In this document: piece by piece, positions 15,893 through 25,270 of the stretch
Position numbering within the stretch: position 1 is the stretch's first letter
Layout: each line of letters starts with the position of its first letter
DNA from: RFSX01 sp964591455
Lineage (GTDB): Bacteria > Bacteroidota > Bacteroidia > Chitinophagales > Saprospiraceae
Reading direction: 5' to 3'
Length of the DNA: 64,000 bases
Assembly: GCA_964591455.1 (NCBI GenBank)
Contig: CAZQDZ010000010.1
Span: forward strand, 1-64,000
The notes under the pieces: generated by a model
Told to the model about the DNA's origin: nothing
The model's input: only the letters and a program-made list of their open reading frames with translations
Databases searched by the model: none
Program-made: the position numbers and the translations under genes

Positions 15893-18424
15893 ATGAGGCA
15901 CTCCATTCCAACTCTCATTTTGATATTCTTGTCATCATTAAACCTATCTAGTCAATGTCTCATCGGTATCGATAGCAATAACTCTGATTTCTATGGTTAT
16001 GATTTTTCTACCGAGTCATATACAGATCTAAGACTGAATGCCGGTCCATTTACCTTTGATACATATCTTTCTATAACAGAAGGAATTACGGATGATGAGG
16101 TGTATGTCGGCTACTTAAAAGATTCAGGCTTTGGGTCATTCGACCCAATAATCATCAAGTATAATTTGACTAGCAATTCCAGCACAGAGGTTATTTCAGA
16201 AGATATAGAGGAGCCGATTGACATTGCCATAGATGCCTCTACTCGTAAATTTTACTGGATAGATAAAGAACTGAATCACTTAGCAAGTGCAGACCTAGAC
16301 GGTGCTAATCCAGAAGTTCTAGGTTCGGTAACAGATTTTCTGACTGGGTGGAATCCTGTCTTAGCTATAGATGAAATAAATCAAGTAATATACTTTAGTC
16401 AGGGAGGTCGAAGCGTTTTTAGTACTTCTATAGATAATTGGGATCCATTAGAGATTCCAACTACCTTCTCAGAATCTGCATCGAGGGTGGGTGACATCGT
16501 AATCGATGAGGCTAGTCAGTTCCTTTACTGGTCCAATAATACCCCTGACTCTAATCCCCATATAGTAAGAGTGAACCTATCTACCATGGAAGAAACCAAA
16601 CTGGTAGAAGTGCCGAGTAATGAATTCGTTTTCCGACTTTCCTTATTGCAAGATAGAATTTACTGGACAGGGCAAAATTCAGTCCTTTATTCTAGCAATT
16701 TAGATGGGATGGATGTAAGAACAGAATTTGATGCAGAGCCCTTTATTGCTGATTTTGTATTGCTAGGTAAAGGGACCCCACCACCGCCGCCACCTCCCAT
16801 GGACATGAGCATACAAGGAAGGTTGAATCGAGCCCAATCTGGTGATACCGTTTGGGTTGAGCCAGGTATTTATTTTGAAAATATCATTTGGCCAGAAATA
16901 GATGGTATTGTACTGAAAAGCATAGAGGGCAGTGACCAAACTATAATAGATGGCGCTGGAGTTGGACGTGTGATCACTATGCGGACAGATGAAGAAGGCG
17001 TGATTACTGCAAGTACTGTGATAGATGGATTCACACTTCAGAATGGAGATTTATTAGAAAGGTTCAGATACCATGGTGGTCTTAAAGTGACTAATGCCAA
17101 TCCAACATTGAAAAATCTTGTTGTCACTGATAATGAAAAAGGAGGTGCCGCTTTAGCTTGTTATCATGGCACAATAGAGAATTGCAGGTTTGATAATAAT
17201 AAAGGTATACTTGGCGGTGGTATGTGGTTACAAGTTGGGGGAGATGTTAGCATTATAAATTCCAGTTTTTCAGGGAATGTCCTCACCACTGATAGCTTGG
17301 ACAATGGTATTCTAACAGGAGGAGGCTTATCTATAGATTTTTGCTTCTCAGATTATTCTTTAAGTACCGTATCTATGTCTAACTGTACTATCTCAGATAA
17401 TTCTATTAGTGCGCCTGCGAGATTTGGTTGGGGAGGTGGTATATATATGGAAGCCTTAGATTCAGGTCTATTGATTATTGATTCCTCTATCATTTGCAAC
17501 AATAGAGTCACTACAACAGAACTTGCAGATGGCGGTGGTATCATAGCCACAGATATAGAGATATACAATTCAGATATCAATAACAATAGGGCTAATACTG
17601 GCGCAGGCTTATATGTGATTGATTTCCAAACGGGTTTACCTTTGCCGACTATTATTGACGGGTGTATCTTTTCTGAAAATGAGATTTCAAATCCTGATTC
17701 CATAGAGAACCATTCTATTATTGAGCTTTCTAATATGAAAGATGTTCGAATGAGTAATTGCCAAATAAATTTAAATGTTGGTAAAGCTATTCAGGTCAAT
17801 AATGATTCTAGATTACCGCCCGCTCAATTAGAATTGGTGCATAATACCATAGTATTTAACTCAAAGAGATCCAGCTTCAGAAATACTAATGTCAACATAG
17901 TTAACTCCATATTTTGGAATGACGGCACTAGTGAAATAGAATCAGATTCCTTGGGTCAATTATCCATTTCGCATTCTATTATTAGGGGCGGAATAGAAGG
18001 AGAGATTATTATTACAGAGGAGCCAATGTTTCATACAGGCATGCAAATGAAACTAAAAAATGACTCGCCAGGTGTTGGCCAAGGTGTATTTCTAGATTCC
18101 ATTACCATTGATCTAGAAGGTAAGTCTAGACCTATCCCTCTGAATTCAAATCCAGATATTGGAGCCTATGAGATAGATCAGTCTGTGACAAGTACTTCTG
18201 ATTTAAATCATGATAAAATTCATATATATCCTAATCCAGTTAACCACACTTTGACGGTTTCAAAGCGTGTGGACTTTCTGCACATCTATGATATCAATGG
18301 CATTAAACTCATATCCAATAACAACACAAATAATATTGACCTATCACTACTTTCAAATGGCATTTACATGCTAGAAATAGTCGATAGGAGTCAATCATTG
18401 ACCAAAAAAATAATCAAGAAATAA
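15893..18424 (+). CDS. T9SS type A protein: YWTD-like propeller plus beta-helix
   Basis: The 843-residue secreted protein has a signal peptide (1-20), a propeller region with low-density-lipoprotein-receptor-like blades (KFYWIDKELNHLASADLDG, LYWSNN), a proline stretch near residue 300, a right-handed parallel beta-helix of the pectate-lyase/choice-of-anchor type (about 310-740, with repeated ...NCTISDN, SSFSGN and CIFSENE turns), and a type A sorting domain (IYPNPVNHTLTVS to KKIIKK). It should be exported by T9SS and attached to the surface. Beta-helix proteins of this sort often bind or cleave polysaccharides, but no catalytic residues can be named. Confidence 0.9.
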   Translation: MRHSIPTLILIFLSSLNLSSQCLIGIDSNNSDFYGYDFSTESYTDLRLNAGPFTFDTYLSITEGITDDEVYVGYLKDSGFGSFDPIIIKYNLTSNSSTEVISEDIEEPIDIAIDASTRKFYWIDKELNHLASADLDGANPEVLGSVTDFLTGWNPVLAIDEINQVIYFSQGGRSVFSTSIDNWDPLEIPTTFSESASRVGDIVIDEASQFLYWSNNTPDSNPHIVRVNLSTMEETKLVEVPSNEFVFRLSLLQDRIYWTGQNSVLYSSNLDGMDVRTEFDAEPFIADFVLLGKGTPPPPPPPMDMSIQGRLNRAQSGDTVWVEPGIYFENIIWPEIDGIVLKSIEGSDQTIIDGAGVGRVITMRTDEEGVITASTVIDGFTLQNGDLLERFRYHGGLKVTNANPTLKNLVVTDNEKGGAALACYHGTIENCRFDNNKGILGGGMWLQVGGDVSIINSSFSGNVLTTDSLDNGILTGGGLSIDFCFSDYSLSTVSMSNCTISDNSISAPARFGWGGGIYMEALDSGLLIIDSSIICNNRVTTTELADGGGIIATDIEIYNSDINNNRANTGAGLYVIDFQTGLPLPTIIDGCIFSENEISNPDSIENHSIIELSNMKDVRMSNCQINLNVGKAIQVNNDSRLPPAQLELVHNTIVFNSKRSSFRNTNVNIVNSIFWNDGTSEIESDSLGQLSISHSIIRGGIEGEIIITEEPMFHTGMQMKLKNDSPGVGQGVFLDSITIDLEGKSRPIPLNSNPDIGAYEIDQSVTSTSDLNHDKIHIYPNPVNHTLTVSKRVDFLHIYDINGIKLISNNNTNNIDLSLLSNGIYMLEIVDRSQSLTKKIIKK

Positions 18425-18652
18425 TTATTTATTGAGGTAAAAAATATAGCTCTTACTGAATGAAGTAGGTGGACTTAGTTTGTCTCCATTAAAATGCAAA
18501 CCCTCCAAAGTTTCATAGTAGGAATTAGTATATCAATTGACTTGAAAGTCCAATAATACTATTGCCCCATGTGTATAGAAAATTGGAGGCAATCTTTAGA
18601 TTTAACTAAGATAAGCTTACCAAATGTCACTAAACCAAATCCTTAATTGTGG

Positions 18653-18964
18653 TTACACTTCGTGTGCCATGAAGTTCCCTACCGCACGTACTGCTTTCTG
18701 CAATATGTTGTAGTTGATGTCATAATGCACAAACTTTCCTTCCTTCTGGGCATTCACAACACCAGCTAGTCGAAGGAGCCTTAAGTGTTGTGAGGTAATA
18801 GATTGTTCTATTTGCAGTGCAGAGTAAATTTTATTAACATTTATAACACCTTGGGAATCAATGTATTCTAAAATTTTCAACCTGAGGGGATGGGCTAGTG
18901 CTTTCATGAGTGTAGTCGAGTACTGAAGCTTCTCATTATTGAACCTAACCGTAGCTTTCTTCAT
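18653..18964 (-). CDS. ArsR-fold winged-helix regulator A
   Basis: The 103-residue protein is a winged-helix DNA-binding protein of the ArsR fold (MKALAHPLRLKILEYI ... SITSQHLRLLRLAGVVNAQKEGKFVHYDI). No cysteine is present, so it is not a classical thiolate metal sensor. The chosen ATG at 18964 is preceded by AGGA at proper spacing; a longer frame to 19009 is less likely. A paralogue lies 211 bases upstream in the same direction. Target and signal are unknown. Confidence 0.88.
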   Translation of the reverse strand: MKKATVRFNNEKLQYSTTLMKALAHPLRLKILEYIDSQGVINVNKIYSALQIEQSITSQHLRLLRLAGVVNAQKEGKFVHYDINYNILQKAVRAVGNFMAHEV

Positions 18965-19093
18965 CGGATATCCTAATTTTCTTATTGTAGTTGTAGACCT
19001 TGGGAACAAATATGGACATATATTCTCGTTAAAAAAAGTAATATGAGAAAAAAATATAATCTGTTACAGATTTAGGATGAGTGGTATACATAT

Positions 19094-19127
19094 AAAAAAA
19101 GATGTTAATCTGACGATTAACATCTTT
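19094..19127 (-). terminator. rho-independent terminator after regulator B
   Basis: A perfect 13-bp stem (AAAGATGTTAATC paired with GATTAACATCTTT) with a 4-base loop is followed on the minus strand by a run of Ts. It ends transcription of the gene at 19176-19514, so the two ArsR-fold paralogues are separate transcription units. Confidence 0.85.
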
Positions 19128-19175
19128 CGAACCAAGAGAAATATTACCCTGTTAAGAAAATATATCTTGTTGTTT

Positions 19176-19514
19176 TTATCCAGCTAAGTCTTCTACTAGC
19201 TTAGAAATTTGGTTGAGTCTATCGGAGTCTAGAGAGTAATAAATGAACTTTCCTTGCCTTTCTGTAAGAACCACACCGGCTCTTCTCAAAATGGCTAAGT
19301 GTTGTGACGCAACTGATTGTTCTAATCTAAGTTTGATGTAGATATCTGTTACTGTCATTGTTTGGCTATTATCCAGCAAATCGATAATTCGTTGTCTCAA
19401 CTTGTGGTTTACCGCTCTTAATACAAGAACCGCTTTTCGCAGATCTGCGTAATCTAATTGAATCTCGCTATTTCCCTTCTTGAGGGTAACAGTTTCGTTC
19501 TTCTTATTTCTCAT
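19176..19514 (-). CDS. ArsR-fold winged-helix regulator B
   Basis: This 112-residue protein is a paralogue of the next downstream gene, sharing the core LRAVNHKLRQRIIDLL ... EQSVASQHLAILRRAGVV...RQGKFIYYSLD. It also has no cysteine and no obvious metal site. A strong terminator follows it. Paired cysteine-free ArsR-fold regulators occur in Bacteroidota; what they sense is not known to me. They may cross-regulate or form heterodimers, which is speculation. Confidence 0.88.
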   Translation of the reverse strand: MRNKKNETVTLKKGNSEIQLDYADLRKAVLVLRAVNHKLRQRIIDLLDNSQTMTVTDIYIKLRLEQSVASQHLAILRRAGVVLTERQGKFIYYSLDSDRLNQISKLVEDLAG

Positions 19515-19661
19515 AGGTAAGTTTTAAAGTAAAGCTGATTTAATACGGATACGATATTGCATAAACTGTACCAAAACAACATTAAGATTTTATCGTATAT
19601 ATATACCATTGATAATCAATCAAATAACATACCTAGACGAAAAATAGATGTGAAAATTTAC

Positions 19662-20342
19662 TTAAAAGAGTGTTTTTTTACTCTTAGTGATGTTAGGCGG
19701 CTTTAAATAAAAAGGAATAAAGTAGGCTGTATCCTCTATTTCTCCCTTTTGTAGCCTTTCTGAGGCTAAACTCGCCATATGCTTGGCTGATGCGTGAGAT
19801 TGTCTAATCGTCCATTCGCCACGATTAAGGACATATTTACCCATTTTGAATGCGCCATCACCGCAAAATATCAGCTGCTCTTCCTGAGCATCGATAAAGG
19901 CACTCTCATCTAATATCTTATTCTGAGCTGGTTCTAACTCTTCTAAGAGGTGATTATAGGCTGCAAAGTAGACTTCCTGCCTTCTTGCATCTATCATAGG
20001 AATAATCTGCTTAGACTGAAGATTGGTCTCAGCGGCTATCTCTGCAGCAATAATTTGAAGTGTAGGTATGGCTAACAACGGAATATCTTGGGCGAAACAT
20101 ATGCCTTTAGCACATGAGGCGCCCACTCTCAGGCCTGTATAAGACCCAGGTCCCTTGCTCACCGCAACTGCTGTTAGCGCTGATATCGTGATTTGAGCTA
20201 CATCAAGCACCTCCTTTATCATAAGTGTAATTTGCCTGGAATGGGACCATTCCTCAGCGGACTCCTTGTATGCTACTGTCAGCCCATCATAAGATAAGCT
20301 GACACTACACCATTTACCTGAAGTCTCCAGACACAAAATCAT
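19662..20342 (-). CDS. tsaB: TsaB, tRNA t6A biosynthesis
   Basis: TsaB (YeaZ) is the scaffold partner of TsaD and TsaE in making threonylcarbamoyladenosine at position 37 of ANN-decoding tRNAs. The N-terminus MILCLETSG and the segment VSKGPGSYTGLRVGASCAKG are diagnostic, and the 226-residue length is normal. A GGAGGT ribosome binding site lies only one base before the ATG, which is unusually close. The gene starts 24 bases after the protease gene upstream and is probably co-transcribed with it. Confidence 0.95.
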   Translation of the reverse strand: MILCLETSGKWCSVSLSYDGLTVAYKESAEEWSHSRQITLMIKEVLDVAQITISALTAVAVSKGPGSYTGLRVGASCAKGICFAQDIPLLAIPTLQIIAAEIAAETNLQSKQIIPMIDARRQEVYFAAYNHLLEELEPAQNKILDESAFIDAQEEQLIFCGDGAFKMGKYVLNRGEWTIRQSHASAKHMASLASERLQKGEIEDTAYFIPFYLKPPNITKSKKTLF

Positions 20343-20366
20343 ACCTCCAAAAAAGGCTTTTATACC

Positions 20367-22001
20367 TTACTTTCCTAAAATTCTACTGTATTTAGTTGGA
20401 TCCTGAAGCAAAGCAATGGCTTCGTCTATTTCAGTATCATTCTTAAGTTTCTGGTAGAATTTTCCTTTCTGGTAATTAGTACGGGCAGCCAAGTTTTCTT
20501 CTATAGCCGATACTATAAGGTCTCGATGGGTATCTAATCCCATTTCAGCTTCATTTTCTATAGTATCCTCCAGAGAAGTTAACTGACTTAATAATGATAG
20601 CTGTTTGTCAGACTTCAAATTATCCTTAAGCTCTGAGATAAGGGCTGTATTCTTGCTTTCGTAGTCGAAGTCAGATTTCTTCACATACTTTTTAAAATCT
20701 TCATAATCAGAGAATTTAACTTCCACTAGCTCTTCTCCATCAATCATATGCTTCTTTTCTATACTGTTGACATAAGCAAAGATGAGGTTTTGGCGCTCTA
20801 GCTGTAGCAAAATTTCTGGTGTTCCATCATTATCTATTTTTAGATCTGGCGTGATACCACCCCCGTCTAGTACAGTTCTACCCGCTTCTGTCTTAAACTT
20901 TGCTCTTTCTTCATCAGGGATATCCACAGGCTCTCCGTCTTCATACTCCACTGACTGGATGCATCTGCCAGATGGAATATAGTATTTTGAAGTAGTGACC
21001 TTTACCCTAGAGTTGTAGCCAACATTCATTGTATTCTGCACCAAGCCTTTACCATAACTTCTCTGGCCCATAATGACTCCCCTATCCAAATCTTGTATCA
21101 CGCCTGAAACTATCTCCGAAGCTGATGCAGATTTCTTATTAATCATAACAACCAAAGGAATATCTAAGTCCATAGGCGTACCTAGCGTCTTATACTTCAC
21201 ATCTCTTTCTTTCACTTTACTTCTGACACTAACCACATTTTTGTTCTGAGGAACAAATATATTAGACACGTTGATAGCTTCTTTGAGCAAGCCCCCACCA
21301 TTATTTCGGAGGTCCAGTATCAGTCCTTTCATCTTAGGATTCTCTGCCTTCATTTTGCTGATTTCCTTTCGGATATTTCTAGATGCATCTGCAGTAAAGG
21401 TTGTCAGGACCACATAACCTATATCATCACTTACAAATCCACTGTATGGCACATTAGGAATACTGACTTGTGAGCGCTGCAGATTTACATCCCATTGTTT
21501 GTTTTCAGAAGGTCGATTTACAGTAATAGATAGCTCTGTACCAGGCACACCTCTCATCACCTGATTCATTTCATCCAGAGATCTACCCTGAGTAGACCTA
21601 CCCTGTACTTTGACGATTTGGTCACCTGCTTTCAAGCCTGCCTTTACCACTGGACTATCCTGATAAGGCTCTATTATAGTGATATAATCACCTACCTTCT
21701 TGACGATAGCGCCTATCCCCTGGTATTTTCCTTCAGTATTAATCCTATAACTGGCCACCTGAGACTCAGAGATATAATTGGTGTAGGGGTCCAGTGATCC
21801 TACCATCGCATCTATGCCTACTCTCATAAGTTGAGACGGATCTAGATCATCTACATAGTTTTTGTTGAGTTCCTTGTAGACATTGACAAAAATCTCAATG
21901 TTTTTAGATATTTCGTACAGCCTGTCATTATTAACTGTAGTGGCTGAGATACCGACAACCATAATGATTATCAGTGTGGTAATTCGTAATATGTTCTTCA
22001 T
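20367..22001 (-). CDS. C-terminal processing peptidase, S41 family
   Basis: The 544-residue serine protease has an N-terminal signal or anchor (1-21), a PDZ domain (about 90-165, GLKAGDQIVKVQG) and an S41 catalytic domain. The Ser/Lys dyad is S293 in SASASEIVSG and K318 in GQRSYGKGL, 25 residues apart as expected. It acts in the periplasm on protein C-termini. The region after residue 380 is helical and charged, typical of Bacteroidota Ctp proteins. tsaB follows directly. Confidence 0.95.
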   Translation of the reverse strand: MKNILRITTLIIIMVVGISATTVNNDRLYEISKNIEIFVNVYKELNKNYVDDLDPSQLMRVGIDAMVGSLDPYTNYISESQVASYRINTEGKYQGIGAIVKKVGDYITIIEPYQDSPVVKAGLKAGDQIVKVQGRSTQGRSLDEMNQVMRGVPGTELSITVNRPSENKQWDVNLQRSQVSIPNVPYSGFVSDDIGYVVLTTFTADASRNIRKEISKMKAENPKMKGLILDLRNNGGGLLKEAINVSNIFVPQNKNVVSVRSKVKERDVKYKTLGTPMDLDIPLVVMINKKSASASEIVSGVIQDLDRGVIMGQRSYGKGLVQNTMNVGYNSRVKVTTSKYYIPSGRCIQSVEYEDGEPVDIPDEERAKFKTEAGRTVLDGGGITPDLKIDNDGTPEILLQLERQNLIFAYVNSIEKKHMIDGEELVEVKFSDYEDFKKYVKKSDFDYESKNTALISELKDNLKSDKQLSLLSQLTSLEDTIENEAEMGLDTHRDLIVSAIEENLAARTNYQKGKFYQKLKNDTEIDEAIALLQDPTKYSRILGK

Positions 22002-22122
22002 AAAATAAATGTGCTGTGCTTATAACGTCGAATTTTATCATAAAATTCGTCCATTTATAATTATGTCAAAAATCAGCTAATTTTTAAAGAGTCACCAGTG
22101 AGTAGATAGAAATATACTTTAC

Positions 22123-23592
22123 TTAACGTTCTATTCGCTTCAGCAAGACACGTCCATTTTCATAAAATACCTGCTCAGTAGAATCTATGACACGGTCCTT
22201 TTCACTCTCATACAGATAATAATAATCATAGCCTGAGGTGCCAAAGTCCTGACTTTTATATGAAAGTGGTTTGAGCCAGTGCAGGTTTTGTGTTTGCTGA
22301 TAGAAATCGCAGCTATTTTTCATAGTCCATGTCGCTGTAAGACTGACCGTGTCATTTTGAATAACCCTATTATCCTTAGCGATAAGCGCCATGACCTCTT
22401 TTGTATTCTCATCATAATACCACTCCCGGATACCCTCCATAGATCTCGTAGTTCTAATAAGATGATAGGCACTCATAAGACTAATTATGATAGCCAATAA
22501 ATTGGCAATGGGTAAAGACAATTTAGATAATGTATTAAGAGAAAAAAGGACAACCAAACCAACAAAGGGTAAAAATATTATTGTTCTTCTATCCTGTAGA
22601 TAGGCTACGTCCATCATGTGATGTTGTACTATGGAAGCTAGCGCTATAAGACCCAGAATTAGGAGTACAACCAATCCCAATTGTTTCCGCATCAGTACCC
22701 TATTTCTCATTACAGAGACCACTAATATTATAATAGCGGCTGTAATAACAAACATTAAAAGAATATTGAGGTAGTCTGCTGTCTCTTTTCCCAGATAGCC
22801 TTCGTTATACAAACTGTGTCTTAGCAGCCCTTGATAGGTATCTTTATAGAAACTACTATCTCCACCATATCTAAATTCATCAAGTTTCTGAAGCTGCCTT
22901 ATTGGGTAATATATAAGTGCCGATAATACTGCACTTGCAGTAATACTTGGAATCTGACTCCGCCAAAATGTAGTAAAAGATGCTCCCTGTGTCCTGAGTC
23001 TACTATCCAGATGTACCAGTCCGTAAGTGGCTACTATGGCTACAAAAAAGAGTACGTTTATAAAGTTAGACCATACTGATAAGATAGCCCAGATTAGACT
23101 ACAGACGAGAATTGTTTGCTTTGGTTTATTAAGATGCCTTAAAAAATAATAGATACTAACCATCATGCATCCCATTCCCAAGCCATAGCCTCTAGCCACT
23201 GAAAAAAAGTCTAACATATAAGGATTGGCATTTAGAATCAGAACGGCAAGAAGGCAGATGAAGACATTAGGAAAAAATGTTCTCGCCAACTTGATAGAGA
23301 ATACAACATAGAGTAAATGCCCCAATGTATTAGGCAAGCGCAGTGCCCACTCTGCGTCTCCAAATAGACCACAACTTACCTTCATGAGTAAGGTATTGAG
23401 TATGTGATTATTCGCGTTATAGATTGGATTATATGATATGGTTTCCCAGACTGACAAAGGAACATAGATAAGATAAGTATACACTTCATCATGCGTTATT
23501 CCCACAATTACTGACCTATAGGTGGCATATAGAAAAATAGCTAAGCCAACTAGATAATAGGGAATAGATTTTTTGTCAATGGAAGGAAGCAA
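22123..23592 (-). CDS. GT39-type integral membrane glycosyltransferase-like protein
   Basis: The 489-residue protein has about ten to twelve membrane helices. A THDE motif at residues 33-36, in the first periplasmic loop, matches the acidic catalytic pair of the GT39/ArnT/PMT superfamily, which transfers sugars from lipid-linked donors. Acceptor and donor are unknown. The start is TTG at 23592, the only start codon before the first helix. No sugar pathway genes are nearby. Confidence 0.8.
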   Translation of the reverse strand: MLPSIDKKSIPYYLVGLAIFLYATYRSVIVGITHDEVYTYLIYVPLSVWETISYNPIYNANNHILNTLLMKVSCGLFGDAEWALRLPNTLGHLLYVVFSIKLARTFFPNVFICLLAVLILNANPYMLDFFSVARGYGLGMGCMMVSIYYFLRHLNKPKQTILVCSLIWAILSVWSNFINVLFFVAIVATYGLVHLDSRLRTQGASFTTFWRSQIPSITASAVLSALIYYPIRQLQKLDEFRYGGDSSFYKDTYQGLLRHSLYNEGYLGKETADYLNILLMFVITAAIIILVVSVMRNRVLMRKQLGLVVLLILGLIALASIVQHHMMDVAYLQDRRTIIFLPFVGLVVLFSLNTLSKLSLPIANLLAIIISLMSAYHLIRTTRSMEGIREWYYDENTKEVMALIAKDNRVIQNDTVSLTATWTMKNSCDFYQQTQNLHWLKPLSYKSQDFGTSGYDYYYLYESEKDRVIDSTEQVFYENGRVLLKRIER

Positions 23593-23679
23593 TTGAATCC
23601 AACTTATTACTTTGATAAAATGTAATATATGAATTGTGAGACAATATCAGTCACTTGGTCAATTTTAAAATTCTGGAAC

Positions 23680-23714
23680 AAAAAAAAGGTGACCTCTGCT
23701 TAGAGAGACCACCT
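23680..23714 (-). terminator. rho-independent terminator after marC
   Basis: On the minus strand AGGTG and CACCT arms, with an inner CTCT/AGAG pairing, form a stem followed by eight Ts. It lies 28 bases after the MarC stop codon. Confidence 0.75.
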
Positions 23715-23741
23715 CAATTTATATACTCTAATTTCTAACAA

Positions 23742-24302
23742 CTACATGTTAGTCTTCGCAATCTGTATGGCAATGGCCAATAGAATAATGCCAAAGACTT
23801 TTCTCAATGTAGATGCCGTCTGTGGCGTCATCTTATCTGCTAACCAATCTATAGAACGAAGCAAGAAAAATATGATAATCGCATTGGCTATGATGCCTCC
23901 GAATATACTCAAGGTGTCAAACTCAGCTTTAAGAGATATTATGGTAGTTAAGGTGCCCGCACCCGCCAATAATGGGAAGGCTATGGGTACTATACTACCA
24001 CTAGAAGTTTCACCCGCATCCTCCTTGAAAAGTTTAATTCCAAGAATCATCTCCAAGCCTATAAAGAGCATCACGATAGATCCTGCCAAGGCGAAAGATG
24101 AAATCTCAATTCCAAATAGACCTAAAATAGAGGCGCCGAAAAAGAGAAATGCAATCATAATCCCTGTGGCAAATACTGTCACTACAGAAGGACTAAATGC
24201 TACGCCTTCCTTCCTCATGCTAATCAGCACTGGAATATTGCCTAGCATATCTATGACACTGAATAAAATTACTGTTACTGATAATAATGCTGTCAAATTC
24301 AT
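23742..24302 (-). CDS. MarC family integral membrane protein
   Basis: The 186-residue protein has six predicted helices and the MarC (UPF0056) N-terminal pattern FSVIDMLGNIPVLISM. The family was once linked to multiple antibiotic resistance, but its transport function is unproven. It is monocistronic with its own terminator. The GIELVILGIKLF-type helix 3 segment (MLFIGLEMILGIKLF) is also conserved. Confidence 0.9.
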   Translation of the reverse strand: MNLTALLSVTVILFSVIDMLGNIPVLISMRKEGVAFSPSVVTVFATGIMIAFLFFGASILGLFGIEISSFALAGSIVMLFIGLEMILGIKLFKEDAGETSSGSIVPIAFPLLAGAGTLTTIISLKAEFDTLSIFGGIIANAIIIFFLLRSIDWLADKMTPQTASTLRKVFGIILLAIAIQIAKTNM

Positions 24303-24737
24303 TGTACACGTTTTTCACTACTAATAATTAAATGATACTGGCTTTTAGATGATGTTTTCCATTAGAATCTCCAAAAACACATTTATACTTCAAAGTAACG
24401 CTGAATAGATATAATTTGCTCTTAATTGTATTATAATAAGTTACAATGACTTGTTTTAATTTATATTTGTGTCATTATTCATTCACACAAAGACATTGGA
24501 AAGGCATAAAAGAAACTCTGACTCAGTAGCTCACAAGAAGTAGTTGTATTGACTGCGACTTAAGGGCTATCGATGTCACTATTAGCGTATTTCATACATA
24601 GAGACCAGAAGTTTCACCATCGATAGACTTCCCATAACATCACAGTATAATTGTTGATAAGTGTTTTCTATCAAAGTGCTTATTGTAGATTAATATGACT
24701 GAGATATGACTAATTTCATGTCATAATAATTGATATT
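24303..24737 (+). promoter_or_regulatory. long structured leader before the Lrp-type gene
   Basis: This 435-base gap has no gene. TATATTTG at 24462-24469 matches the -7 consensus exactly and would start a transcript near 24476, 260 bases before the regulator. Just after it, TTTGTGT (24466-24472) and ACACAAA (24485-24491) form a dyad. CTATCGATG (24567-24575) and CATCGATAG (24618-24626) form a perfect 9-bp stem, extended outside by GGG/CCC after a bulge. A further TTGATA...TATCAA hairpin lies near 24651-24675. It could be a regulatory leader or a separate small RNA. Confidence 0.45.
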
Positions 24738-25223
24738 ATGGCCAATACAAGCAAAATAAAACTTGACCCTTTCGACATAAGAATTGTAGACGAACTGACT
24801 AAAGATGCCAGAGTGCCCCTCATACAACTGGCCAAAAAACTGAAGGTATCTAATACCCTTATCCATCAACGAATCAAGAAACTTAAAGAGGTAGGTATTC
24901 TCAAAAAAGCAAGCTATAGTCTGGACCCACTCCTCTTAGGATATGAAACCTCTGCCTATACCCAAATCATGCTCACTAACGCCAAGCATCACAGAGAGGT
25001 AACTAAAAAATTAAAGGAAATACCCGAGATTGTAGAATGCGTCAATATCTCTGGACGCTATGCATTAATGGTGAGAATATTTGCCTACAACAATAGGCAT
25101 CTCAGAGACCTGATCTATGAAGAAATACAGCCTATAGAAGGTGTAGAAGGCACCAATACAACTATTTCATTTGAGACGGCCTTTGCTAGAACTGTACCGA
25201 TTGCGCTTGATGACGAAGATTGA
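24738..25223 (+). CDS. Lrp/AsnC family regulator
   Basis: The 161-residue protein has an N-terminal helix-turn-helix (LDPFDIRIVDELTKDAR ... VSNTLIHQRIKKLKEVG) and a C-terminal RAM domain (about 80-155) that binds amino acids or related ligands and drives oligomerisation. It starts with ATG after an AT-rich stretch without a clear Shine-Dalgarno sequence. The long leader upstream suggests complex control. The Crp-type gene follows after 47 bases and may be co-transcribed. Confidence 0.93.
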   Translation: MANTSKIKLDPFDIRIVDELTKDARVPLIQLAKKLKVSNTLIHQRIKKLKEVGILKKASYSLDPLLLGYETSAYTQIMLTNAKHHREVTKKLKEIPEIVECVNISGRYALMVRIFAYNNRHLRDLIYEEIQPIEGVEGTNTTISFETAFARTVPIALDDED

Positions 25224-25270
25224 TAACATGCAGCGACTATAAGATTATTAACTTGAGAACAATTAAGATT

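Noticed and set aside
23746..24324. 192-codon plus-strand frame opposite marC
   Set aside because: The minus-strand reading gives a clear MarC family protein followed by a terminator; the plus-strand product has no recognisable features.
25220..25270. Longer N-terminus for the Crp-type regulator
   Set aside because: The added 17 residues (MITCSDYKII...) do not match family starts, and the ATG at 25271 gives the usual protein length.
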